This document shows positions 1 to 8,111 of a stretch of DNA of 64,000 bases, one piece after another; the first letter of the stretch is position 1, and each line of letters starts with the position of its first letter. The notes beneath the pieces were generated by a model. The model was not told where the DNA came from. It searched no databases and saw only the letters and a list, made by a program, of their open reading frames with translations. The position numbers were made by a program, and so were the translations under genes. Source of the DNA: Rhodococcus sp. 4CII (GTDB taxonomy: Bacteria; Actinomycetota; Actinomycetes; Mycobacteriales; Mycobacteriaceae); the NCBI RefSeq assembly GCF_014256275.1, contig NZ_JACCFE010000002.1, forward strand, positions 558,001 to 622,000, read 5' to 3'.

Positions 1-145
1 GTCCCTCCTGAATGCATCGACCCTAGTCGCAGGGCTGATCGGGCTCGCGGGGCGCCCCGGCCAGGTACGGCGCCCGCAATGCCCGCGCTCTCCGTGGTGA
101 CGGCATCATCCGGATGAAGTCACGACTGCTTGACTGACGCCACTT

Positions 146-166
146 ATGACGTCATCATGGCGTCAT
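146..166. promoter_or_regulatory. Putative operator of the ribbon-helix-helix gene
   Basis: The palindrome ATGACGTCAT (146-155) is followed by a near copy ATGGCGTCAT (157-166), 11 bp on, or one helical turn. It ends on the start codon of the ribbon-helix-helix gene at 165. Paired sites one turn apart are what dimeric RHH repressors typically bind, so autoregulation is the simple reading. This is inferred from the pattern only. Confidence 0.45.
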
Positions 167-641
167 GGACCTCGGCATCTACGTCTCCCGGTTGCGGGAC
201 GACCTGACCGCAGCTGCCGCACTCGGCGACGAGCAGACTCGGGCGACCGCAGCCGCGCTCGCCGCCGCGGTCGAACCCGCCGCGCGCCTGCTCCTCCTGT
301 CGGCGCTCACCGATTTCGCCGGTGAAGTGTCGTCCGAACTGGGCAATCGCACCGTCGGTGTGCGCCTGGACGGTACCGAGGTCGCCGTCGACGTGCACCG
401 CACTCCCCCCACACCGGGGCCGGACGGCGAACGAGCGGCGACGGCCGAAGACCTCGGCGCCGCCTTCGATAACGTCACCGGTGACATCAGTCGCGTCACC
501 CTGCGTCTGATGGATCAGATCAAGTCGAAGGCCGAGGAGGCCGCCTCCGCGAACGGCGTGTCGCTCAATTCCTGGGTGTCGCAGGCGGTCCAGGGTGCGC
601 TCAAGGACCAGATGCGCCGAAACGGTCGCGACAATTTCTGA
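165..641 (+). CDS. Ribbon-helix-helix (HicB-antitoxin-like) DNA-binding protein
   Basis: This is a 158-aa cytoplasmic protein. Its C-terminal part, about residues 109-146, looks like a ribbon-helix-helix fold: a short strand (SRVTLRL) followed by two helices with the SLNSWV turn typical of the HicB/Arc antitoxin group. The N-terminal 100 residues are alanine-rich and helical and were not recognised. No toxin-like gene lies beside it, because the next gene is an SRPBCC protein, so it is more likely a stand-alone regulator than half of a toxin-antitoxin pair. There is no clear Shine-Dalgarno sequence before the ATG at 165, and the operator-like repeat runs into the start codon. A leaderless or tightly autoregulated transcript would fit. 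The RHH assignment is fairly firm; the regulated genes are unknown. Confidence 0.7.
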   Translation: MDLGIYVSRLRDDLTAAAALGDEQTRATAAALAAAVEPAARLLLLSALTDFAGEVSSELGNRTVGVRLDGTEVAVDVHRTPPTPGPDGERAATAEDLGAAFDNVTGDISRVTLRLMDQIKSKAEEAASANGVSLNSWVSQAVQGALKDQMRRNGRDNF

Positions 642-743
642 GCCCCACAGCACTCACTCCACGCTCCTCTCGGCGGCGGTGATGTAATTACGTCGCATCA
701 GCCACACGGTAAGAGTCGCCACAGGCTCGGAGGAGCGAAGAAC

Positions 744-1178
744 ATGGCCGTTTCCGGCGTCAAGGAATTCGAGATCAAGGCCGATCCGGCCACGGTGATG
801 GCCGCCATCGCTGCGGTGGATCGCCTGCCCGAGTGGTCCTCGGCCCACAAGTCGGTCACCATCGAGAGCACACACGACGACGGCCGCCCTCACCGAGTCC
901 GGATGAGCGTCTCCATCCTCGGTATCAGCGACGAGCAGGTTGTCGACTACACGTTCGAGGGCGACAACACCGTGTCGTGGCACCTCGTCGAGAGCGGCCA
1001 GCAGAACGCCCAGGACGGCTCGTACGTCCTCACCGAGTCCGGCGCCGGCACCAAGGTCACGTTCGAGTTGACGGTCGACCCGAAGATCCCACTGCCCGGG
1101 TTCCTCGTGAAGAAGGCGCAGAAAACGGCGCTCGAGACCGCGAGCAAGGGCCTGACGAAGTTCGTCGAGAGCCTGTAG
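744..1178 (+). CDS. SRPBCC (START/polyketide cyclase-like) family protein
   Basis: This 144-aa protein starts with a typical SRPBCC opening (IKADPATVMAAIAAVDRLPEW) and continues with alternating strands and a C-terminal amphipathic helix (KGLTKFVESL). The family folds into a helix-grip cavity that binds lipids or hydrophobic ligands; no substrate can be read from the sequence. A strong GGAGGAG ribosome-binding site about 9 nt upstream fixes the ATG. Its stop lies 4 nt from the stop of the convergent YcaQ-like gene. Homologues of this size are common in mycobacteria and rhodococci as soluble proteins of unknown role. Confidence 0.8.
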   Translation: MAVSGVKEFEIKADPATVMAAIAAVDRLPEWSSAHKSVTIESTHDDGRPHRVRMSVSILGISDEQVVDYTFEGDNTVSWHLVESGQQNAQDGSYVLTESGAGTKVTFELTVDPKIPLPGFLVKKAQKTALETASKGLTKFVESL

Positions 1179-1182
1179 TTTC

Positions 1183-2415
1183 TCACTCTCCTCGCGGCCG
1201 CGCCGCCGCGGCCGCGAGGAGGGCGCCGAGGTTGCCGCGATCGTCCACCCGGATGTCGTCCAGGCCCAGCCACGTTGCCATTCTTCGCAGTTCCGGGATC
1301 AGCGCCTCCACCACGCGGCCCGGACTCCGGTCGGGTTCCACGAACGCGGATCGCACGTCGAGCGTTCCCGACGTGCGGTCCGCCTTCAGATCGACCCTGG
1401 CGACCAGTTCACCGTTCAGCAGGAACGGAAACACGTAGTACCCGTGGACGCGTTTGTGCGCCGGGGTATAGATCTCGAGCCGGTACCGGAAGTCGAACAT
1501 CCGCTCGGTCCGGGGACGGCAGAAGACGAGCGGATCGAACGGGCACAACAGCGCCGCCCCCTCCACCTTCCGGGGAACCCGCACGTCGCGGTGAACGAAC
1601 GCCGGCCTGTCCCAGCCCCGGACCGTCACCTGTTCGAGCACCCCGTCCTCCACGAGTTCGGCGACCGCGGGCGCGGTCTGCGCCGGGGACAGTCGGTAGT
1701 AGTCGCGCAGGTCGGGTTCGGTGGCCACCCCGAGCGCCCGCGCCGACTTCTGCACGAGGCCGCGGACGGCGTCCGGTTCCGAGACATGATCGGAGAGAAT
1801 CGCTTTCGGCAGTACACGTTCGGTGAGGTCATAGTGGCGGGTGAACGCGACCCGTTTGTCGACCGCCAGCGCGCCGGACGCGAACAGTTGCTCGCACACC
1901 ACTTTGGTGTCGCTGCGATCCCACCACGGACCCTTGCGATCGGGGCGGTCGACCGCGAGGTGTTTCTCCACGTCACCCGCGCTGCACGCACCGACGGCGC
2001 CGATCACGTCGAGCACGTCGGCGGCCAGGGTGGGGTTGCGATCGAGTACACGGGATTCGCCGGACCAGCGGCCGTGCCGGTACCGGTGCATCCGCCAGCG
2101 CATCAGGGGCCAGTCCTCGACGGGGATGAACGCCGCCTCGTGCGCCCAGTACTCGGCCAGCATGCGGGGTGCGCGGGCGGAGTGCGACCAGGCCGCCGAG
2201 TCGACCAGTCCGCGGTCGTACACACCGAGTCGGCTGAACAGCGGAACGTAGTGGGCGCGCACGGCCACGGAGACCGAGTCGATCTGGAACAGCCGAACGC
2301 GGTCGAGAACCGACCGGACGTGCCTGCGCGTCGGCGCGCCCGCCGGTTTCCTGTCGGCGAATCCCTGCGCCCAGAGCGCCGATCTCCGGGCCGCCGCAGC
2401 GGTCATCTCACGCAT
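1183..2415 (-). CDS. Winged-helix YcaQ/AlkX-like DNA glycosylase family protein
   Basis: This 410-aa protein belongs to the winged-helix HTH_42 family (Pfam PF06224) whose characterised members, E. coli YcaQ (AlkX) and Streptomyces AlkZ, unhook alkylated bases and interstrand crosslinks from DNA. Visible family hallmarks are the early QIDSVSV segment followed by ARAHYVPLFSRLG, the W-H-E-A motif near residue 90, and a C-terminal FPFLLNGELVARVDLKADR segment. The second ATG at 2406 is an equally possible start. The gene is last on the minus strand after the flavodoxin-like gene (39-nt gap). A DNA-repair role is inferred from the family; specificity is unknown. Confidence 0.75.
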   Translation of the reverse strand: MREMTAAAARRSALWAQGFADRKPAGAPTRRHVRSVLDRVRLFQIDSVSVAVRAHYVPLFSRLGVYDRGLVDSAAWSHSARAPRMLAEYWAHEAAFIPVEDWPLMRWRMHRYRHGRWSGESRVLDRNPTLAADVLDVIGAVGACSAGDVEKHLAVDRPDRKGPWWDRSDTKVVCEQLFASGALAVDKRVAFTRHYDLTERVLPKAILSDHVSEPDAVRGLVQKSARALGVATEPDLRDYYRLSPAQTAPAVAELVEDGVLEQVTVRGWDRPAFVHRDVRVPRKVEGAALLCPFDPLVFCRPRTERMFDFRYRLEIYTPAHKRVHGYYVFPFLLNGELVARVDLKADRTSGTLDVRSAFVEPDRSPGRVVEALIPELRRMATWLGLDDIRVDDRGNLGALLAAAAARPRGE

Positions 2416-2454
2416 ACCCGCACCCTGCCATCCGCCACCGACACGGTCGCGGGG

Positions 2455-2913
2455 TCAGGCGTCCTCGGCCAACGTCACCGCGACCGTCGCGCCGAGTTCG
2501 TAACACCGCTCCCGCGCGCTCGCGTCGAGCGATCCGGTCAGTTCCAGGATCTCGGCCACCTGGGTGAGCGCCAGCCCGGTCACGATCTTCTGCACCGACG
2601 TCACGGCGCCTGCGGTGTCGTTGTTGCCGTGCACCCACAATCCGTAGGGGCGGCCGGCGACCGCGTCGAGGCACGGGTAGTAGACGGTGTCGAAGAAGTG
2701 CTTGAGCGCGCCCGACATGTAGCCGAAGTTGGCCGACGTCCCGAAGAGGAACCCGTCGGCGCCGAGGACGTCGGGCACGGTCGCACCGAGTGCGGGCACC
2801 GACTTCACGTCGACCCCCTCGATGTCGGGGTCACGCGCACCCTTCAGCACGGCTTCCAGGCACTCCCGGGTCACCGGCGACGGCGTGTGATGGACGACGA
2901 GTAGCGACTTCAC
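2455..2913 (-). CDS. Flavodoxin-like NAD(P)H-dependent oxidoreductase
   Basis: This is a 152-aa single-domain flavodoxin-fold protein. It opens with MKSLLVVHHTPSP, the phosphate-binding loop after strand 1, and carries the FGTSANFGYMSGALKHFFD segment that in this family contacts the FMN isoalloxazine ring and forms the dimer interface. It probably uses FMN to reduce quinones or related compounds in the cytoplasm. It lies 28 nt downstream of the TPR membrane gene, in the same order as Rv2773c-Rv2771c of M. tuberculosis, so it belongs to the dapB transcription unit. The electron donor and acceptor are unknown. Confidence 0.8.
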   Translation of the reverse strand: MKSLLVVHHTPSPVTRECLEAVLKGARDPDIEGVDVKSVPALGATVPDVLGADGFLFGTSANFGYMSGALKHFFDTVYYPCLDAVAGRPYGLWVHGNNDTAGAVTSVQKIVTGLALTQVAEILELTGSLDASARERCYELGATVAVTLAEDA

Positions 2914-2941
2914 AGTCGACAGCGTACGACCCGTTCCGGGC

Positions 2942-3421
2942 CTACCGGCCGGGCTCGCCTTCCCGCTCGGCGCGTTCGAGTTCGACGGCGCGTTTCATCG
3001 TCTCCCGGGCCCGCCCGCGGTCGCCGGCGTAGTCGTACGCCCGGGCGAGCCGGTACGAATTGCGCCAGTTGTCCGGGTCTGCTTCCCATTCCGTTTTGAC
3101 TTGCTGGAACAGGGCGTCGGCGGCGTCCCGGTCGATGCGGCCCGACGGCCGCTTCGGAAGATCGGTGACATCCAGTTCGAGATTCTCGTCGGCGATGCGA
3201 CGGGACAGGTGCTGATGCTGGAATCCGGCACGCAGCGTCGCATAGACGATCCAGACACCGAGGAACGGGAGGATCAGTACGCCGATACCGAGGCCGATCG
3301 CCGCTCCCCCGCCGTCCTGGATCAGCTCGATCCCGCGACGCCCGAGGAGGACGAAGTAGAACGCCAGGGCGGCGACCAGCAGTCCGATCGTGACGACGGT
3401 CTTCGTCGAGCCGTTCTTCAC
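2942..3421 (-). CDS. Membrane-anchored TPR-like protein (Rv2772c-like)
   Basis: This 159-aa protein starts at a GTG that overlaps the dapB stop by 4 nt (GTGA), a sign of translational coupling. Residues 7-25 and roughly 35-58 form two hydrophobic membrane segments. The rest is a soluble C-terminal tail with a tetratricopeptide-like repeat (WRNSYRLARAYDYAGDRGRARETMKRAVELE). The role is unknown. Conservation of the position next to dapB in mycobacteria suggests a link to cell-envelope or lysine/DAP metabolism, but this is only context. A longer reading frame upstream is antisense-like noise inside dapB. Confidence 0.75.
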   Translation of the reverse strand: MKNGSTKTVVTIGLLVAALAFYFVLLGRRGIELIQDGGGAAIGLGIGVLILPFLGVWIVYATLRAGFQHQHLSRRIADENLELDVTDLPKRPSGRIDRDAADALFQQVKTEWEADPDNWRNSYRLARAYDYAGDRGRARETMKRAVELERAEREGEPGR

Positions 3422-4176
3422 AGGTCGAGAAGTGGGTCGATACCGACGGTGAGACCCGGTCGGGTGCCGATCTGTCGCACACCGAGCAGCACTCCGGGAG
3501 CGAAGGAGTTGCGGTCGATCGAGTCGTGCCGGATGGTCAGCGTCTCGCCCTGCGTGCCGAGGATGACCTCCTGATGGGCGACGAGACCTGCGAGCCGCAC
3601 GGAATGCACCCGCACGCCGTCCACGTCGGCTCCGCGGGCGCCGTCCAGTTCGGTGGTCGTGGCGTCCGGGCTCGGTCCGACCCCGGCCTTTCGCCGTGCC
3701 TCGGAGATGAGGGCGGCGGTCCGGTAGGCGGTGCCGGACGGCGCGTCCGCCTTGTTCGGGTGATGCAGTTCGATGACCTCGACCGAATCGAAGAATCGTG
3801 CTGCCGCCTCGGCGAAGCGCATGGACAGGACTGCGCCGATGGCGAAGTTCGGAGCGATGAGGACCCCGACGTCGGGTCGCTCCGCCACCCACGACCGCAC
3901 CGTGTCGAGCCTGGCGTCGTCGAAGCCGGTGGTGCCCACGACCGCATGAATGCCGTTGGACACGAGGAACTTCAGATTGTCCATCACCACGTCGGGGTGG
4001 GTGAAGTCGACGACGACCTGCGTGCCGGCTTCGACGAATGCCTCCAACCGGTCGCCGTGATCGACCTCGGCGACGAGTTCGAGGTCCGGTGCCTGCTGCA
4101 CCGCCTCACAGATCGCTCGGCCGACCTTGCCCTTGGCCCCGAGAACCCCGACCCTGATGGGTGCTGCTGCGCTCAC
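3418..4176 (-). CDS. dapB: 4-hydroxy-tetrahydrodipicolinate reductase
   Basis: This 252-aa enzyme reduces 4-hydroxy-tetrahydrodipicolinate with NAD(P)H in the diaminopimelate/lysine pathway, feeding peptidoglycan synthesis. The N-terminal Rossmann motif GVLGAKGKVGR binds the nucleotide. The signature ELHHPNKADAPSGTA carries the catalytic His and Lys, and GTTGF and APNFAIGAV are further conserved segments. The GTG at 4176 gives the usual length and has a GGAG about 9 nt upstream. The 5' end lies inside the extended 3' end of the upstream maleylpyruvate-isomerase-like gene, and the 3' end overlaps the TPR gene by 4 nt. Confidence 0.95.
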   Translation of the reverse strand: MSAAAPIRVGVLGAKGKVGRAICEAVQQAPDLELVAEVDHGDRLEAFVEAGTQVVVDFTHPDVVMDNLKFLVSNGIHAVVGTTGFDDARLDTVRSWVAERPDVGVLIAPNFAIGAVLSMRFAEAAARFFDSVEVIELHHPNKADAPSGTAYRTAALISEARRKAGVGPSPDATTTELDGARGADVDGVRVHSVRLAGLVAHQEVILGTQGETLTIRHDSIDRNSFAPGVLLGVRQIGTRPGLTVGIDPLLDL

Positions 4177-4906
4177 TTCTCCACGCTCCGTCCAGTTCCA
4201 ACGATTCGTCCGAAAGCCTACGCAATCGACCGACGCCGACCGGTGCGGAGGGGCGGGGCAGGAGACCTGCGTCTCGTCGTAACACCCGTCCGGGCGCGTA
4301 CGCGGGGCGCCACCCCTGTGACCGTCCGAGCAGGGACAGCACCGCGCCGAAATCGGCGGCGTTCCCTTCGGCGGGCACGCCGGGCGCGAACGCGGCGCCG
4401 TCGCGGAGGCGGTCGGACCCGTCCGGAACGAGGCGGGCGATGGGGAGAACCGCTGCCACCACATCGGATTCGGGTGCGAAGTCGAGCCCGATCGACCGCG
4501 CGACGTCCCACGAGTGGACCGCATAGTCGAGGAAGTGGAACCCGATGGCCGTCGCAGCCGGGAACGGGAACTCGGTGCTGATCTCCGGTAGCCAGAACCG
4601 CCGCTCCCCGACGCCGCCCCGGGCGAAGGCCTCGACGACAGCGTCGGCCGCCGAGACGTACGCGGCAACGGGATTCGTCGAAACCCGGGGTTGCCAGTTC
4701 GCGAGGTCCGGACCGCTGCCGGCGGCCGCCGCGGCGAACCCCCGATGCTGCACTGTCATGTGCGCCAGCAGTTGCCCGAGATTCCACTGTGCGCAGGGCG
4801 TGGGGCGTTGCAGGTCACCGCGCGTCACGCGTGACACGACACCTCTACTTGCCTCGACGGCGCGGGCGTCCCAGCGCCGGATCTCGTCCACATCCATCGT
4901 CGACAC
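4106..4906 (-). CDS. TIGR03086-type (mycothiol-dependent maleylpyruvate isomerase-like) protein with C-terminal extension
   Basis: The first 200 residues match the TIGR03086/MDMPI-N family: a DinB-like four-helix bundle with a metal-binding His in AHMTVQHRGF and a second in HFLDYAVHSWDVARS. It ends with VLSLLGRSQGWRP, where family members normally stop. Here the frame stays open for about 65 more residues of arginine/glycine-rich, low-order sequence and runs 71 nt into dapB. This suggests a lost stop codon or small frameshift rather than a functional domain. The family includes mycothiol-dependent isomerases and many uncharacterised proteins. It is divergent from the MarR gene, with a shared dyad between them. 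Confidence 0.8.
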   Translation of the reverse strand: MSTMDVDEIRRWDARAVEASRGVVSRVTRGDLQRPTPCAQWNLGQLLAHMTVQHRGFAAAAAGSGPDLANWQPRVSTNPVAAYVSAADAVVEAFARGGVGERRFWLPEISTEFPFPAATAIGFHFLDYAVHSWDVARSIGLDFAPESDVVAAVLPIARLVPDGSDRLRDGAAFAPGVPAEGNAADFGAVLSLLGRSQGWRPAYAPGRVLRRDAGLLPRPSAPVGVGRLRRLSDESLELDGAWRSERSSTHQGRGSRGQGQGRPSDL

Positions 4907-4910
4907 CTCG

Positions 4911-4938
4911 TCATTCGAATCGGGTCATTCGAATCGGA
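4911..4938. repeat. Tandem 14-bp direct repeat in the MarR intergenic region
   Basis: TCATTCGAATCGGG (4911-4924) is followed immediately by TCATTCGAATCGGA (4925-4938). Each copy contains the palindrome ATTCGAAT. The pair lies just upstream of the TIGR03086-like gene and beside the MarR dyad, so it may be a second regulator site or part of the promoter. Confidence 0.55.
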
Positions 4939-4954
4939 TTGATACGCGCCTGCT

Positions 4955-4978
4955 TATCATCTACCTGAGTAGATGATA
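4955..4978. promoter_or_regulatory. Perfect 24-bp dyad, putative MarR operator
   Basis: TATCATCTAC and GTAGATGATA are perfect inverted 10-mers separated by CTGA. The dyad lies between the divergent TIGR03086-like gene and the MarR-family gene. Size and symmetry suit a winged-helix MarR dimer, so autoregulation plus control of the divergent gene is likely. Binding is inferred. Confidence 0.65.
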
Positions 4979-5001
4979 GGTCAAGGTGTATTTTCTGCGG
5001 T

Positions 5002-5487
5002 ATGCCCAGCCTCGACCCGACGAACGGACAGCCCGATCGGATGCGCCCCGACCTCGCGGCGATGACGACCGCCCTGAACCGTTCGCTGGTCGCGGCCGAA
5101 CTCCCGGTGCTCGCAGAGCACGGGCTGACCATGTGGGGATACGTCGTGCTCCTCGCGCTCGACGAGCATCCACTGCGCACGCAGGCCGCCCTCGCGGAGA
5201 CGATCGGTGCGGACAAGACCCGGATCATCGGCGTGCTCGACGCGCTGCAGGACCGTGGCCTGATCGATCGGCAGCGTGACCCCGCAGACCGGCGGGCTCG
5301 ACTTCTGTCGCTCACCGCGGAGGGCCATGTCGTGCGCGATGCGGCGCAGACGGCGATCCGGCGGGGCGAAGAGCGCCTGCTCGCCCGCCTGCCGGAGCGC
5401 GACCGTGCGGGTTTCGTGTCCGGCCTGATGGCGCTGTCGGCACTGCCCGTCGAAGACGTCACCGGCCGGCCGGGCGACGCCAGGTGA
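5002..5487 (+). CDS. MarR-family transcriptional regulator
   Basis: This is a 161-aa winged-helix protein. Residues about 45-105 contain the MarR core: a recognition region (QAALAETIGADKTRIIGVLDALQDRGLIDRQRD) followed by the wing (PADRRARLLSLTAEG). The flanking helices form the usual dimer interface. It is transcribed divergently from the maleylpyruvate-isomerase-like gene across a perfect 24-bp inverted repeat, the classical arrangement for a MarR repressor acting on itself and its neighbour. No strong ribosome-binding site precedes 5002; an in-frame ATG at 5041 is an alternative. The inducing ligand is unknown. Confidence 0.85.
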   Translation: MPSLDPTNGQPDRMRPDLAAMTTALNRSLVAAELPVLAEHGLTMWGYVVLLALDEHPLRTQAALAETIGADKTRIIGVLDALQDRGLIDRQRDPADRRARLLSLTAEGHVVRDAAQTAIRRGEERLLARLPERDRAGFVSGLMALSALPVEDVTGRPGDAR

Positions 5488-5521
5488 CAGCGGCCGTGCC
5501 GATTCGCCTCGCCCGGCCCGA

Positions 5522-6628
5522 TCAGTCGAACACGATGATCTGACGGATCGCCTTGCCGTCGGCGAGTTCATCCATGCCGCGGTTGATGTCGTCCAAGGTG
5601 ATGCGTGAGGAGATGAGCTTCTCCACGGGCAGCTTTCCGGAGCGCCAGAGGTCCTCGTAGATCGGGATGTCCCGGGACGGGACCGCCGACCCGAGGTAAC
5701 TGCCGATGATCGTGCGGGCCTCGGCGACCAGTGTGAGCGGAGAGATCGACGACCGTGCGTCGGGGGACGGCAGTCCGACGGTGATCGTCTTCCCTCCGGG
5801 AGAGGTTGCGCGAACCGCGGATTCGAATGCTCGGGCGTTCCCGGCGGCCTCGATGACGATGGGCGCCCGCACACCGGCCTCCTCGAGTTCGGCCGGGGTG
5901 TAGACCGCCGTCGCACCCAGTTCCCTCGCGGTCTGCAGCTTCTCGGGAACGGCGTCTACTCCGATCACCTCGCCGGCGCCCAGGGAGACCGCGGTGAGGA
6001 TCGCCGCCATCCCCACCCCGCCGAGCCCGACGACCATGACGGCCTGGCCGGGTCGCGGTTCGCCCGCGTTGAGGACGGCACCGCCGCCGGTCAGGACGGC
6101 GCAGCCCAGCACGGCCGCCACGTCGGCGGGCACATCGTCGCCGACGGGAACCACGGAGCGGCGGTTGACGACCGCGTGGGTCGCGAAACCGGACACCCCG
6201 AGGTGGTGGTGCACGGCGTCGTCGCCGCGGTGCAGCCGCGCTCCCCCGTCGAGCAGCGTTCCGTCGTTGTTGGCGCTGGTGCCGGGCCCGCACGGCATGC
6301 GGCCGTCGGTGGCGCAGCCCGCACATTCTCCGCAGCGGGGAAGAAAAGTCATGACCACGCGCTGTCCGACCGCGACGTCGTCGACCCCGGCCCCAAGTTG
6401 CGTGATCCGCCCCGCAGCCTCGTGCCCGAGCAGCATCGGGACCGGGCGGACCCGGTTGCCGTCGACGACGGACAGGTCGGAGTGGCACAATCCCGCGGCT
6501 TCGATCTGCACGAGGATCTCGCCCTCGCCGGGATCGTCGAGATCGAGTTCGGCGATCGAGATGGGGGTCGACTCGGCGAACGGGCGTGCTCGTCCGATCT
6601 CTTCGAGTACCGCTCCACGGATCTTCAT
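5522..6628 (-). CDS. Zinc-dependent alcohol dehydrogenase (AdhD-like)
   Basis: This 368-aa medium-chain dehydrogenase/reductase oxidises an alcohol with NAD+ (or mycothiol-linked substrates, as in some relatives). Catalytic zinc ligands are visible at Cys48 (GLCHSD) and His69 (GHE). The structural zinc loop has Cys99, 102, 105 and 113 (CGECAGC...C), and the Rossmann motif GLGGVGMAA lies around residue 200. It resembles the actinobacterial class III-like AdhD/NDMA-dependent group rather than the short tetrameric type. It ends 34 nt from the convergent MarR stop and lies 31 nt downstream of pepR on the same strand. The natural substrate is not predictable. Confidence 0.85.
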   Translation of the reverse strand: MKIRGAVLEEIGRARPFAESTPISIAELDLDDPGEGEILVQIEAAGLCHSDLSVVDGNRVRPVPMLLGHEAAGRITQLGAGVDDVAVGQRVVMTFLPRCGECAGCATDGRMPCGPGTSANNDGTLLDGGARLHRGDDAVHHHLGVSGFATHAVVNRRSVVPVGDDVPADVAAVLGCAVLTGGGAVLNAGEPRPGQAVMVVGLGGVGMAAILTAVSLGAGEVIGVDAVPEKLQTARELGATAVYTPAELEEAGVRAPIVIEAAGNARAFESAVRATSPGGKTITVGLPSPDARSSISPLTLVAEARTIIGSYLGSAVPSRDIPIYEDLWRSGKLPVEKLISSRITLDDINRGMDELADGKAIRQIIVFD

Positions 6629-6659
6629 CTCTTACTTCTCCTCCTCGTTCGATCCCTCG

Positions 6660-8006
6660 TCAGCGCACGATTCCGCGTACCGAGGCCGGCAGGTCGCGCT
6701 TACGACGATACGGTCCGACCACGGAGGCACCGAACGGGCGCTGGAGCAGGACTCTGGCGACGTCGCGCACCTCGTCGGTGGTGACCGCGTCGATCTTCGC
6801 GAGGGTTTCGGTGATGCTGCGGTGATTGCCGTAGTTGAGCTCGCTGCGACCGATGCGGTGCATCCGGGAACCCGAATCCTCCAGTCCCAGAACCAGTCCG
6901 CCTCGCAGGGACCCTTTGGCACGGGCGCATTCGGCGTCGGTGATGCCCTCGGCCGCCACGTTCGCGAGGACCTCGCGGATCACAGTGGTGACCTCCCCGA
7001 GGTTCTCGGGCTGACACCCGGCGTAGATCGAGAAGGCACCTGTGTCGGAGAACGTGTCGATGCCCGAATACACGGAGTACGCCAGCCCGCGGATCTCCCG
7101 CACCTCCTGGAAGAGCCGGGAACTGAGCCCGCCGCCGACGGCGGCGTTCAGTACCGACAGCGCCCAGCGGTGCGACTCGTGCCGCCCGAACGCGCGCACC
7201 CCGAGCGAGAGGTGGACCTGCTCGCTGTCCCTGTTGGTGAGGCTGAGCGTCGGCTCCGTCCGCAATCGCAGGGTCCCGGCGCGGCGCGGCGCGGGTTCGG
7301 ACGCGGAGTCGAGATGCCCGGCGAACGCGCGCCGCACCAGTTCGACCGTGGAGTCGTGCTCGACGTTGCCCGCGACGGCCACCACCATCCGCTGCGGCGT
7401 GTAGCGCCGCACGTGGAACGAATGGAGTTGGGTGCGGGTCATCGATTCGATCGATTCGACGCTGCCGATCACGGGACGGCCCACGGGATGGTCGCCGTAG
7501 AGCGCGGTCAGGAACGCGTCGCCGAGGAGATCCTCGGGGTCGTCGTCGCGCATCGCGATCTCTTCGAGCACCACCTGACGTTCCACGTCGACGTCCGCGG
7601 ACCGGCACCGGCCTCGCAGCACGACGTCGCTGACCAGGTCGACCGCGAGGGGTAGATCCTCGTCGAGGACGTGCGCGTAGAAGCAGGTGTGTTCCTTGGA
7701 CGTGAAGGCATTGAGCTCGCCTCCGACCCCGTCCATCACCTGTGCGATGTCGAGCGCACTGCGCGACGGTGTCGCCTTGAACAGGAGGTGCTCGAGAAAA
7801 TGCGCCGCCCCGGCCACGGTCGGCTGCTCGTCGCGTGATCCGACGCCTACCCAGACACCCACGGACGCGGATCGGACGCCGGGAACGTATTCGGTGACCA
7901 CCCGGAGCCCGCCGGGGAGCACGGTGCGCCGGACGCCGGTATCCGGCTCGTGCAGGGTCGGCGCTTGGGTCAGTGCTGCAGTGCGGCTGCGATCGATCTT
8001 GGCCAT
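6660..8006 (-). CDS. pepR: M16-family zinc metalloprotease (PepR)
   Basis: This 448-aa peptidase resembles M. tuberculosis PepR (Rv2782c) and mitochondrial processing peptidase. The inverted zinc motif HFLEH (residues 69-73) gives His69, Glu72 and His73. The conserved ELNAFTSKEHTCFYA follows, and the second M16 half carries the LGRSELNYGNHRS region. The ATG at 8006 was chosen because homologues start just ahead of RRTVLPGGLRVVTE; an upstream GTG-type start would add 22 unrelated residues. In mycobacteria pepR directly follows gpsI; here a 6-kb block separates them. Confidence 0.92.
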   Translation of the reverse strand: MAKIDRSRTAALTQAPTLHEPDTGVRRTVLPGGLRVVTEYVPGVRSASVGVWVGVGSRDEQPTVAGAAHFLEHLLFKATPSRSALDIAQVMDGVGGELNAFTSKEHTCFYAHVLDEDLPLAVDLVSDVVLRGRCRSADVDVERQVVLEEIAMRDDDPEDLLGDAFLTALYGDHPVGRPVIGSVESIESMTRTQLHSFHVRRYTPQRMVVAVAGNVEHDSTVELVRRAFAGHLDSASEPAPRRAGTLRLRTEPTLSLTNRDSEQVHLSLGVRAFGRHESHRWALSVLNAAVGGGLSSRLFQEVREIRGLAYSVYSGIDTFSDTGAFSIYAGCQPENLGEVTTVIREVLANVAAEGITDAECARAKGSLRGGLVLGLEDSGSRMHRIGRSELNYGNHRSITETLAKIDAVTTDEVRDVARVLLQRPFGASVVGPYRRKRDLPASVRGIVR

Positions 8007-8111
8007 GTAGTGGTTCAGCAGTCCTCGGAGGCTGGGCGTCGTCGAACGGCAAACTCTACACGCGGCACCCAACCGGCGTTCACCAGCCTCGACGATGCGG
8101 TTGCGAGCCGA

